This document shows, one piece after another, positions 25,368 to 33,040 of a stretch of 64,000 nt of DNA (the stretch's first letter is position 1; the number at the start of each line of letters is the position of its first letter). The notes below the pieces were generated by a model, which saw only the letters and a program-made list of their open reading frames with translations, made no database searches and was not told the DNA's origin. The translations under genes were made by a program, and so were the position numbers. Source of the DNA: Myxococcales bacterium (GTDB lineage Bacteria > Myxococcota > Myxococcia > Myxococcales > Myxococcaceae); contig JACPVI010000062.1 of NCBI GenBank assembly GCA_016191815.1, positions 1 through 64,000 of the forward strand, given 5' to 3'.

Positions 25368-28300
25368 ATGGTGCGCTCGCGTTTCCTCCTGCTCCTCGCC
25401 TTGTCGCTCGCCGGCTGCGAGTGCGGCCGAAAAGCCCAGGTCAGCGAGCGGTTCGCGGAGATCGGCATCCCGTGGACCGATCCCGACGGCGCGGAGGTGG
25501 TGAACCGCGACGCCACCTTCGACTTCGGCATGGCCCTGGTGGGCGACCGGGTGGCGCGGAAGCTCATCGTCCGAAACGTCGGCTCCGGGCCGCTCACCCT
25601 CGTCTCGCTCGAGAGAGTGGAGGGAGACCCGGTGACGATCGCCGACGCCAGCGAGATGGGCTCGGCGTTCGAAGTCCGCTTCGCGCCGGGCAGCAGCCTG
25701 GCTCCGCTCGAAGAGGCGGCGTTCGACATGGTCTTCACGCCCACCCGGCCGGCCGAGGCGGGCCTCGACCACTACGCCCGGCTGCTCCTGAAAGGCGGCG
25801 GCACCAGGCCCGGGGAGGGAGAGGCCACCATCGTCCTCAAGGGAAGCTCCGGCTCCAGCACCTGCCAGCTCCCCAAGCTCCTCGACTTCGGGAAGGTCGC
25901 CTCCGGCGCGTTCGCCGAGCTTCCCTACGACGTGCCCAATCAGACCGCGCTTCCCGCCACCGGAGCGGCTGGCGAGCCCACCTCGGCGACTGGAGATCAT
26001 CAGGCATTCACCTTCGCCGCCTCCTCGCCCAGGGGCAGCTTCCCCGTCCCGCCCAACGGCGCCACCCGGCTCACCTTCCGCTTCTCCCCCACCGAGGTCC
26101 GCGCCTACCAGGCGGCGGTGAAGGTGCGCGCGGCGGCGGGTTGTCCCGAGGTGGAAGTGACCCTCGAGGGCGAAGGCGTGGACACCGTGCTGAGCTGGAC
26201 TCCCTCGCAGCTCGACTTCGGCGCGGTGGGCCTGAGCAAGCTCTACACGCGGGAGCTGACCTTCTTCAATGCCGGCGCGACTCCTTTGAAGCTGACCCAA
26301 CTCGCCACCACCATGGCCAGCGACTTCGGAGTGGTGGCCGGCCCCGGCGGAAACCCCTCCGAGCTGGAGATTCCTCCCGGCTCGGTCCCCACTCCGCTCA
26401 CCGTGGGCTGCCGGCCTTCTTCGCTTGGGCCCCGCACCGCCCAGCTCACCTTCCAGACCGGCATCGCCAAGCAGCCCTCCGGCTCGGTGGGCCTCAAGTG
26501 CTACGGCGGCGGGCCGAAGATCAGCGTCATGCCCAGGCCCACGCTCGCCTTCGGCAAGGTCGGATATTTCGCCAACACCACCCCGCCCGCGTCAGTGGTG
26601 CGAAAGCTCACCGTGATGAACGTGGGCGCGCGGCCGAACCCGCCGGATCCGAACGTCAACCTCCGGCTCGGCTCGGTCGGCCCCAAAGGGCCCGGGCAGC
26701 TTCCCTATCTCGCCCTCACCCCGCAAAACGCCAGCACCGCGCCCGGAGAGTTCAGCGTGGGGATTCCTTCCTCCTACGATCCGGCGGTCGGGCTGGAAGC
26801 GACGGTGGGGAAGAACCTCGTGGACCTGGTGGTCACCCTCACTCCCGCTTCGCTCGGCGCCAAGGAGGCGGAGGTGACCATCTTCTCCAACGACCCCGAC
26901 GAGCCGCAGGTGAAGATCCGCCTCACCGCCGACGCGGTGCAGGTGCCTCCCTGCCGCTACTCGGTGAGCCCGGCCCAGCTCAACTTCGGCCTGGTGACGC
27001 CGCCCAGCTTCAAGGAGCTTCCGGTGGTCATCCGCAACCTGAGCCAGACCGCCGGAGACATCTGCCTCGTCTCGGGAGTGGACCTCTCCTCGAGCACCGA
27101 CCCGGCCTACAGCCTCATCGGCGGACCGGTCCCCTCGAGGGAGCTTCAGCCGAACGAGTCCTGGCAGCTCACGGTCAAGGTCTGGCCGCAGGGCCCCCAG
27201 CCCCAGACCACGGTGAGCCTGCTCGGGCACTTGCAGTTCAGCATCTCCTCGCCCCAAAGCCCGCAAGGCTCGGTGCCGCTCATCACCGCGGTCGGGCCCT
27301 CCTGCCTGACCATCGCTCCCGACAAGCTCGACTTCGGGACGGTGAAGAAGGGCTGCAACTCCTCGACGAAGACGTTCAGCATCTACAACACCTGCACGCA
27401 GAACGTGACCATCACCTCCTTCGCGATGCAGGCGGGGGCGGGCCAGATTGCGGGCGGCCCCGACTGCCCAGGCACCCAGCCCTGCCCGGAGTTCCATCTC
27501 GTCTCCACTCCGGCCATCTTTGGCTCGGGGCTCACCCTGCAGCCCGGCGCCTCGCCCGTCACCTTCCAGGCCAAGTACTCGCCGATCGACATGGGCGCCG
27601 ACTCGGGCGCGGTGGCGATCAACGCCATCCAGGGAGGGCAGAACGTCGTCTACCTGGTGACGCTGCAGGGCAAAGGAGACGCCACCGGGCTGCACACCGA
27701 CGTCTTCACCCAGAGCGCCAAGCCCGAGGCGGACATCCTGCTCACCATCGACAACTCCTGCTCGATGGGCGACGAGCAGAGCTCGCTCGCCAACAACTTC
27801 GCCGCCTTCATCCAGTACGCCAACTCCACCAACGCCGACTACCACCTCGGCGTCACCACCACCGACGACGACGAGCCGATGCAGACCCCGCTCGGCCCGA
27901 TGGGCGGCGGCGAGCGCGGGAGGCTCTTGGGCGACGCCAACAACCCCAAGGTCCTCACCCCCACCACCCCGGACGTGGAGAACAAGTTCAAGGCCAAGGT
28001 GAAGGTGGGCACCAACGGCAGCGCCAGCGAGACCGGGATTTCTCCTTCGCTCAAGGCGGTCACCGCGCCGCTGGTGACTGCCGACAACGCCGGCTTCCTC
28101 CGCTTCAACGCCTACCTCGCGGTGGTGGTGGTGACCGACGCCATCGATCAGGACCCCAAGCCGGTGAGCTACTTCTACAACCAGTTCCTCAACGTGAAGG
28201 GGGTCAACCGAGCCAACCTCTTCACCTTCAACGTGATCGGCCCCTTCGATCCCAACCCGCCCACCGGGTGCTCCTACGACGGCTCCTCCGACGACGGCCG

Positions 28301-28598
28301 CTACGCCCAGATGGTGAGCCTCACCAACGGCGTCCGGGAGGAGATCTGCAACGCCAACTGGGCCCAGAAGCTCCAGGACCTCGGCAAGGTGGCCTTCGGC
28401 TACCGCACCAGCTTCTTCCTCAACTCCACGCCCGACCAGAGCGGCGGGAAGACCATCGAGGTGAAGGTGAACGGAGTGGTGGTGCCGAGCACTGACTGGA
28501 CCTACGACCCGGTGGCCAACGCGATCGTCTTCAACGCCGGGAAGGCGCCCGGGGCGGGACAGACTCTGTCGGTGAGCTACACCGTGGCCTGCCTCTGA
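25368..28598 (+). CDS. large lipoprotein with choice-of-anchor-D repeats and a VWA-like domain
   Basis: 1076 residues. Lipobox LSLAGC places the lipidated Cys at 17. Several immunoglobulin-like ASH/choice-of-anchor-D modules follow (recurring LDFGxVxxG: LLDFGKVASG, LDFGAVGL, LAFGKVGYF, LNFGLVTP, LDFGTVKKG). Near residue 794 TIDNSCSM supplies a VWA MIDAS DxSxS motif in a ~180-residue von Willebrand A-like domain. The C-terminal module is a strand-rich domain. The protein should be on the cell surface or in the envelope and bind other proteins in a metal-dependent way. Chosen start: the ATG at 25368, giving the signal peptide. Confidence 0.88.
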   Translation: MVRSRFLLLLALSLAGCECGRKAQVSERFAEIGIPWTDPDGAEVVNRDATFDFGMALVGDRVARKLIVRNVGSGPLTLVSLERVEGDPVTIADASEMGSAFEVRFAPGSSLAPLEEAAFDMVFTPTRPAEAGLDHYARLLLKGGGTRPGEGEATIVLKGSSGSSTCQLPKLLDFGKVASGAFAELPYDVPNQTALPATGAAGEPTSATGDHQAFTFAASSPRGSFPVPPNGATRLTFRFSPTEVRAYQAAVKVRAAAGCPEVEVTLEGEGVDTVLSWTPSQLDFGAVGLSKLYTRELTFFNAGATPLKLTQLATTMASDFGVVAGPGGNPSELEIPPGSVPTPLTVGCRPSSLGPRTAQLTFQTGIAKQPSGSVGLKCYGGGPKISVMPRPTLAFGKVGYFANTTPPASVVRKLTVMNVGARPNPPDPNVNLRLGSVGPKGPGQLPYLALTPQNASTAPGEFSVGIPSSYDPAVGLEATVGKNLVDLVVTLTPASLGAKEAEVTIFSNDPDEPQVKIRLTADAVQVPPCRYSVSPAQLNFGLVTPPSFKELPVVIRNLSQTAGDICLVSGVDLSSSTDPAYSLIGGPVPSRELQPNESWQLTVKVWPQGPQPQTTVSLLGHLQFSISSPQSPQGSVPLITAVGPSCLTIAPDKLDFGTVKKGCNSSTKTFSIYNTCTQNVTITSFAMQAGAGQIAGGPDCPGTQPCPEFHLVSTPAIFGSGLTLQPGASPVTFQAKYSPIDMGADSGAVAINAIQGGQNVVYLVTLQGKGDATGLHTDVFTQSAKPEADILLTIDNSCSMGDEQSSLANNFAAFIQYANSTNADYHLGVTTTDDDEPMQTPLGPMGGGERGRLLGDANNPKVLTPTTPDVENKFKAKVKVGTNGSASETGISPSLKAVTAPLVTADNAGFLRFNAYLAVVVVTDAIDQDPKPVSYFYNQFLNVKGVNRANLFTFNVIGPFDPNPPTGCSYDGSSDDGRYAQMVSLTNGVREEICNANWAQKLQDLGKVAFGYRTSFFLNSTPDQSGGKTIEVKVNGVVVPSTDWTYDPVANAIVFNAGKAPGAGQTLSVSYTVACL

Positions 28599-28680
28599 CC
28601 GCTTTGGGCCCGTTGGCGGCGGGCGGGTTGCAGGCCGAAAGCGCCGCGTGGTCCAATGCCGCTGTTCGCAGGGGGACGTC

Positions 28681-30714
28681 ATGCCGAGAATCACCGAAGC
28701 CACCTCCGTCAAGGCGCGAGAGCTCGCCGAGTACATCGACACCAAGTACGGCAACCGCTCGGGAGTCCTCTCGCGGCCGGAGGCCAACCGCGCCTTGGCC
28801 GCGGTGGTCAACGATCCGGTGCTGAAGGCGAAGATGCAGGATCTCTTCGCGACCACGCCGCAGAAGGCGTCGGAGCTCATCCGGGCGCTCTTCACCCCGG
28901 CCCCGCCCGCTCTGACGGGCGAGGGCATCTCGGTGGGGAATCGGGCCGGCGGCCCGGGCGCGATCTTCCTGCAGCCGGACGGCAGCTTCTCCATCGGGCC
29001 GAGGCCGCAGGGCCAAGGGCCGATCGCCTCCGCGCCGGCGCTGTACGAGGGGGCGCTCTTGGTGGCCGAGGGGAAGAACCCCTTCGCCTCCGCTTCCGCG
29101 GCGGTGAGGGCGCGCTCAGCGGTGTCGCTCGAGGCGAGCGCCAAGCTCGGAGCGGAGCGCGCCGCCGGCGAGCCCACCGCTTCGGAGACCACCATGCAGC
29201 TCAAGTCGGGCTCGGCCACCGCGCTGTTGGCGCTCGCCGAAGCCGCCTCCGCTCCCGAGGAGGCCGCGGTCCGGCAGAAGGCGATGGGCCTCTACCTGGA
29301 CATCGCCGAGAAGGAGATCCACCGCGGGCTCCGCACCTCGATGGCGCTGAACCTCGACGCGGTGAAGGCGAACCTGGGGCTGACCACCGAGCAGGTGGGC
29401 CGGCTGGACGCCTTGGTGAAGAAGGCGCTCCCCGACCAGCCTCCGTACGAGGAGTGGTTCAAGAACGGCAACGACACCATCAAGGTCAAGCACTATGTCC
29501 ACGAGGAGTTCTACGACCAGCTCATCCAGCCCTACATCCAGCGCGGCTTCACCCGCACCACCCTGGCGCCGGGCCGCGAGCTGTTCGAGGGCACCCTGAA
29601 GGACCCGGCCGGCCGCGCCCCGGACACCAAGTTCCGGGTGGAGATCTTCAAGGTCGAGGACTACTCCACCGACCGGCAGATGCTCCGGGACATGAACGAC
29701 CCGGAGGTGCAGGTGGAGATGTACACCGGGCACTCCAACCTGGGCGGCAACATCTCGATGGCGCTGAGGGCGGCGCCGAAGACCGAGCTGGGCACCAAGC
29801 TGGTGCAGCTCGGCATGTGCCGCGGGAAGCAGAACGTGGCGGAGTTCACCAACCGCTTCCCCAACGCGCACCTGGTCACCACCTCGGCGCCGGAGTACGG
29901 CTACGGCATCAACATGATGACCAGCGCGCTCTTGGAGATGATCGCCGCCCGGAAGGGCTACGACTCCATCAAGGACCGCACCCGCTCTCCGGGCGACTAC
30001 CTGGTGCCCAACGACCGGCGGCTGTACGACCACCGGGACCTGGACGTGGACGGGCGCATCGACGGCGGGGGGAGGATGGACAAGGTGTTCGACATCTACC
30101 CGCGGGCGGCGCGCGGCTCGAAGGTGGACTTCCGGCCGGGCGAGTCGGTGGATCCGGCGAAGCTCGACGGCACCTCGGTGGTGAACGCGCTCGCCTTCTC
30201 CAACACCCTGCTCACCTACCACGTGGAGCACGGCGACGGCCGCTCGCCCATCACCGGGGCGTTCACCGACAAGATGATCGCCGACGGCTACTACAAGTCG
30301 GAGGGCGACGAGTTCATGCGGGTGACTCCGGAGACGGTGAACGGCGCCACCCAGTACCGGGTGGCGATCAACTCCAAGCACGCCGGCCAGTCCGAGGACG
30401 TGCTGGGGATGCGGGCCCTCTACGAGCTGAACCGCTACATCACCCAGCAGCGCGGGGCGCCCAGCCTGGACGACAAGCTCCGGGGGATGCTGCTGGCATC
30501 CGAGTGGATCGCCTACATGGTCGGCCCCGGACGCCAGGCGGACGAGCTGGTCCGCAACATGGGCCGCACCTACGGCTGGCCGCCTTCGGTGACGCACTCC
30601 CAGCTCGCCTCCGCCCTCGAGCGCGACCGGCACGGGTACGTCTCGATGGACTCGGTCACCGCCCTCAAGCAGGCGCTCGGGCCCGAGCTGGGCGACGGCT
30701 CGAACATCCAGTAG
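28681..30714 (+). CDS. leaderless protein with predicted caspase-like (clan CD) fold
   Basis: 677 residues with no signal peptide. Residues ~1-75 are helical (NRSGVLSRPEANRALAAVV), followed by a Pro-rich linker. The central region reads VQVEMYTGHSNLGG (His351), then, after a helix, LVQLGMCRGKQNV (Cys380), then AHLVTTSAPEYGYG. Strand-H-G and strand-C-R-G at this spacing (29 residues; gingipain has 33) is the His/Cys dyad layout of clan CD peptidases. The C-terminal ~200 residues are unrecognised and include an EF-hand-like DLDVDGRIDGGG. Function as a peptidase is inferred from the pattern only. Confidence 0.72.
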   Translation: MPRITEATSVKARELAEYIDTKYGNRSGVLSRPEANRALAAVVNDPVLKAKMQDLFATTPQKASELIRALFTPAPPALTGEGISVGNRAGGPGAIFLQPDGSFSIGPRPQGQGPIASAPALYEGALLVAEGKNPFASASAAVRARSAVSLEASAKLGAERAAGEPTASETTMQLKSGSATALLALAEAASAPEEAAVRQKAMGLYLDIAEKEIHRGLRTSMALNLDAVKANLGLTTEQVGRLDALVKKALPDQPPYEEWFKNGNDTIKVKHYVHEEFYDQLIQPYIQRGFTRTTLAPGRELFEGTLKDPAGRAPDTKFRVEIFKVEDYSTDRQMLRDMNDPEVQVEMYTGHSNLGGNISMALRAAPKTELGTKLVQLGMCRGKQNVAEFTNRFPNAHLVTTSAPEYGYGINMMTSALLEMIAARKGYDSIKDRTRSPGDYLVPNDRRLYDHRDLDVDGRIDGGGRMDKVFDIYPRAARGSKVDFRPGESVDPAKLDGTSVVNALAFSNTLLTYHVEHGDGRSPITGAFTDKMIADGYYKSEGDEFMRVTPETVNGATQYRVAINSKHAGQSEDVLGMRALYELNRYITQQRGAPSLDDKLRGMLLASEWIAYMVGPGRQADELVRNMGRTYGWPPSVTHSQLASALERDRHGYVSMDSVTALKQALGPELGDGSNIQ

Positions 30715-30743
30715 CGAGGCCGGCTCACTGTGCTGACACCACC

Positions 30744-31919
30744 CTAGGGAAGGTTGGCCAAAAGGCGCGAGGCGGCGATGACCCGCACCTCGGTGCGGCC
30801 CAGATCGGGCAAGCGGCGCTCCCGCACGTTCCGCAGCACGACCTGGAGGGCGAACGGCGGCCGGGCGCGCTCGATGAAGTAGCGCAGGCTGGGGGCGAGA
30901 TCATCGTCGGTCAGCTTGGTCTCGATCGCGAGCCAGAGCTTGCCGCCTCGCAGCACGACGAAGTCGACTTCGCCCCCCTCGCGGCGGCGGAAGAAGCGCA
31001 GCGCGAGTTTCTCGCCCTCCACGTCGGCAGCCCAGTCCACCGCGCGGAGCAGGTGCATCGCGACCAGGTTCTCGAAACGTGCTCCCTCGGTGGCGCACCG
31101 GGCCCAGTCCCAGAAGTAGAGCTTCTGTTCCTTCTTCACCGCCTTGATGCGCGGCGGCCCGTACGGCGGGACCCGGAAGACAGCGTCAAGCCGCTCGAGG
31201 ATCGCGAGCCACGAGCGCACGGTCTCGAAGGAGACTTCAAGGTCCTCTCGCAGGCTATTGATCGAGAGCAGGCCCCCGGCCACCTCGCCGAGCTGGTCGT
31301 AGAGGAGTTCCAGACGCTCTATCTCCCGCACCCTTTCGAGCGAGGCGATCTCCTCCCGGACCAGGCGCTCGCCATACGCCAACCGCCAACGGGCCGCCTC
31401 GCGCTCGGAGCCCGAGAGCAGGGGCTCCGGAAAGCCGCCCAGGCGCAGGAGGTCGTCGAGGGACCTCCGTGCCGGATCCGTGGGGAGGCGCGGGAGGTCG
31501 CCGACCGCCCGAAAAGGCAGACCGTGCAGCTCCGAGAAGGTGATCGGGTGCAGATGGTGCCCGTAGTAGCGCCCCTGCAGCGAGTCACCGCCGCGCCCGT
31601 AAAGCTCGAGCCGCGCGCTGCCGGTGACGAGGATTCGTTTCCGGCGGCCGTAGGAATCGGAGAGGTCCTTGAGAAACGCGCGCCAGCGCCTGAACTTGTG
31701 CAGCTCATCGAACACCCATAGGGCGCGATCGAAGTCCAGCGCCCGCTTCTGAATGGCGAGCCGATCGGGGGCAGCGTCCCAGTTGTAGTAGGCGCCGTCG
31801 CCCTCGGCGGCGAGCGCCCGAACGAGGACCGTCTTGCCGCACTGCCGCGGCCCCGAGAGCAACACCATCTTCCGGCTCAGGTCGGAAGGCAGCACCTCGC
31901 TGAGGCGGCGAGAGATCAT
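30744..31919 (-). CDS. AAA_14/DUF4143 ATPase
   Basis: 391 residues. Walker A is LLSGPRQCGKTVLV; Walker B is LWVFDELHKF, followed by an arginine-sensor region (ILVTGSARLELY). The C-terminal DUF4143 portion contains GARFENLVAMHLL and GGEVDFVVLRGGKLWLAIET, a nuclease-like ExK segment. This family is widespread and mobile-element associated, without a settled role. A 64-bp inverted repeat lies immediately before the ATG. It converges with the caspase-like gene. Confidence 0.88.
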   Translation of the reverse strand: MISRRLSEVLPSDLSRKMVLLSGPRQCGKTVLVRALAAEGDGAYYNWDAAPDRLAIQKRALDFDRALWVFDELHKFRRWRAFLKDLSDSYGRRKRILVTGSARLELYGRGGDSLQGRYYGHHLHPITFSELHGLPFRAVGDLPRLPTDPARRSLDDLLRLGGFPEPLLSGSEREAARWRLAYGERLVREEIASLERVREIERLELLYDQLGEVAGGLLSINSLREDLEVSFETVRSWLAILERLDAVFRVPPYGPPRIKAVKKEQKLYFWDWARCATEGARFENLVAMHLLRAVDWAADVEGEKLALRFFRRREGGEVDFVVLRGGKLWLAIETKLTDDDLAPSLRYFIERARPPFALQVVLRNVRERRLPDLGRTEVRVIAASRLLANLP

Positions 31920-31920
31920 G

Positions 31921-31988
31921 CTGGACAATCTTAGACCAAACTCTGATTCTGTCCGGACAAGGTTAGAGTTTGGTCCAAATATGTCCAA
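31921..31988 (-). promoter_or_regulatory. 68-bp imperfect palindrome before the DUF4143 ATPase gene
   Basis: All arms share one axis at 31954/31955: the central TGTCCGGACA (31950-31959), GACCAAACTCT (31934-31944) against its complement (31965-31975), and GGACA (31923-31927) against TGTCC (31982-31986). Each half follows TGGACA-N3-TT-N-GACCAAACTCT. The region is AT-richer than its surroundings. On the minus strand, TTGGAC and TAACCT 17 bases apart could be -35/-10. It ends 1 base before the start codon, so a repressor site that also hides the start is likely. Confidence 0.65.
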
Positions 31989-32017
31989 AGGGTTCGCGTG
32001 GGGCGTGAGGCGCGGCG

Positions 32018-33040
32018 TCAGCCGAGCTTGGCCGCGCCGCTGCCTCCGCACTCGCAGAATCCCCTCCCTTTGAGCGCACGCTCCCTCCCGCCGCGCGCCG
32101 TCCAGCCGGCTTCGAAATCGAAGCCCAAGAAACCGCCTCCCGGCGCCACCGGGGCGATGGGCGTCGCCGCCCTTGCCTCGTAGCGGAGCGCTCCGCGCCG
32201 GCTGTTCACCGTACCGCGCCAGCGCCTGGGGTAGGTCGCCGCTCCCTCCGAGGCCAGCTCCAGATACTCCACGGCGCCCGAGGGCGACGCGGCCTCCGCC
32301 TCGGGCAGGCGGCCGCGGGAACGGATCACCCGCCAGCCCAACACAGGCAGCCGGATGGACAGCACCATCAACGCGGCGGTGTCCCCCTCGAAGACGAGCA
32401 CGTCCCAGTGCCAGCGCTCGGGCGCGCGCCGCGCCGGATCGAACGGCACCCGTCCGCCGAAGGCGTGCTCCACCATGCCCAGGCCGGACGACGCCACTGA
32501 CTCGCCGCCGATGCCAAAGGCGCCTCGCGCCGCTCCGAACGCGCCGCCGTAGGAGAGCAGCCCTCCCAGGCCGATCCATTTCACCGGCTCGCAGCCCAGA
32601 AGCTCCACTTCGAATCCGCAGCGCTCGCCACCGGCCGAGGCGAGCAGCCGCGAAGGCTCCTCGGAGAGCCGAAACCGCTCCGGTGCGGCGACTGACAGCG
32701 GTGATCGCTCGAATTCAGCCCGGCCCTCCACTTCGCTCGGGCCAATCGGCCCCGCCGGGGATGACGGCGCCTCGCGGGACGATTGCACCTCTCGCCGGTC
32801 CAGCTCGAAGCGGGCCCGGTGCACCGCGCCTTCCTCGGCGATCAAGGCCACCGCCTCGCCCGGGGCCACGAGCCCCTCCACCGCCGAGATGGGATGCCAT
32901 CCTGGAATCGGCCGCGAGAGGAACAGGTGAGACTTGGCCCAGCGCACCCGCCCGCCGCCGCCCACGAAGATGAAGAACCAGCCCTCCCACGCCGCCTCGG
33001 GACGCGGCGCCCCGAGCGCGGCGCCGTAGCCTCCGTTCAA
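32018..33040 (-). CDS. lipocalin-like/CrtC-like protein, unknown function
   Basis: 340 residues starting at a TTG (33040) that overlaps the GMC oxidoreductase stop as TTGA, with GAGAGG 5 bases upstream. It is strand-rich, with Trp/Gly elements such as EGWFFIFVGGGGRVRWAKSH and LGWRVIRSRG, like the double lipocalin fold of hydroxyneurosporene hydratase (CrtC) or AttH. It is third in an operon with an NAD(P)-epimerase and a GMC oxidoreductase, so a lipid, terpenoid or sterol-like substrate is plausible. Family assignment is tentative. Confidence 0.65.
   Translation of the reverse strand: MNGGYGAALGAPRPEAAWEGWFFIFVGGGGRVRWAKSHLFLSRPIPGWHPISAVEGLVAPGEAVALIAEEGAVHRARFELDRREVQSSREAPSSPAGPIGPSEVEGRAEFERSPLSVAAPERFRLSEEPSRLLASAGGERCGFEVELLGCEPVKWIGLGGLLSYGGAFGAARGAFGIGGESVASSGLGMVEHAFGGRVPFDPARRAPERWHWDVLVFEGDTAALMVLSIRLPVLGWRVIRSRGRLPEAEAASPSGAVEYLELASEGAATYPRRWRGTVNSRRGALRYEARAATPIAPVAPGGGFLGFDFEAGWTARGGRERALKGRGFCECGGSGAAKLG

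Noticed and set aside
28656-31721. A 1021-codon plus-strand open frame
   Set aside because: It is the +2 shadow of the caspase-like gene and then antisense to the DUF4143 ATPase; Arg/Gly-biased with no motifs.
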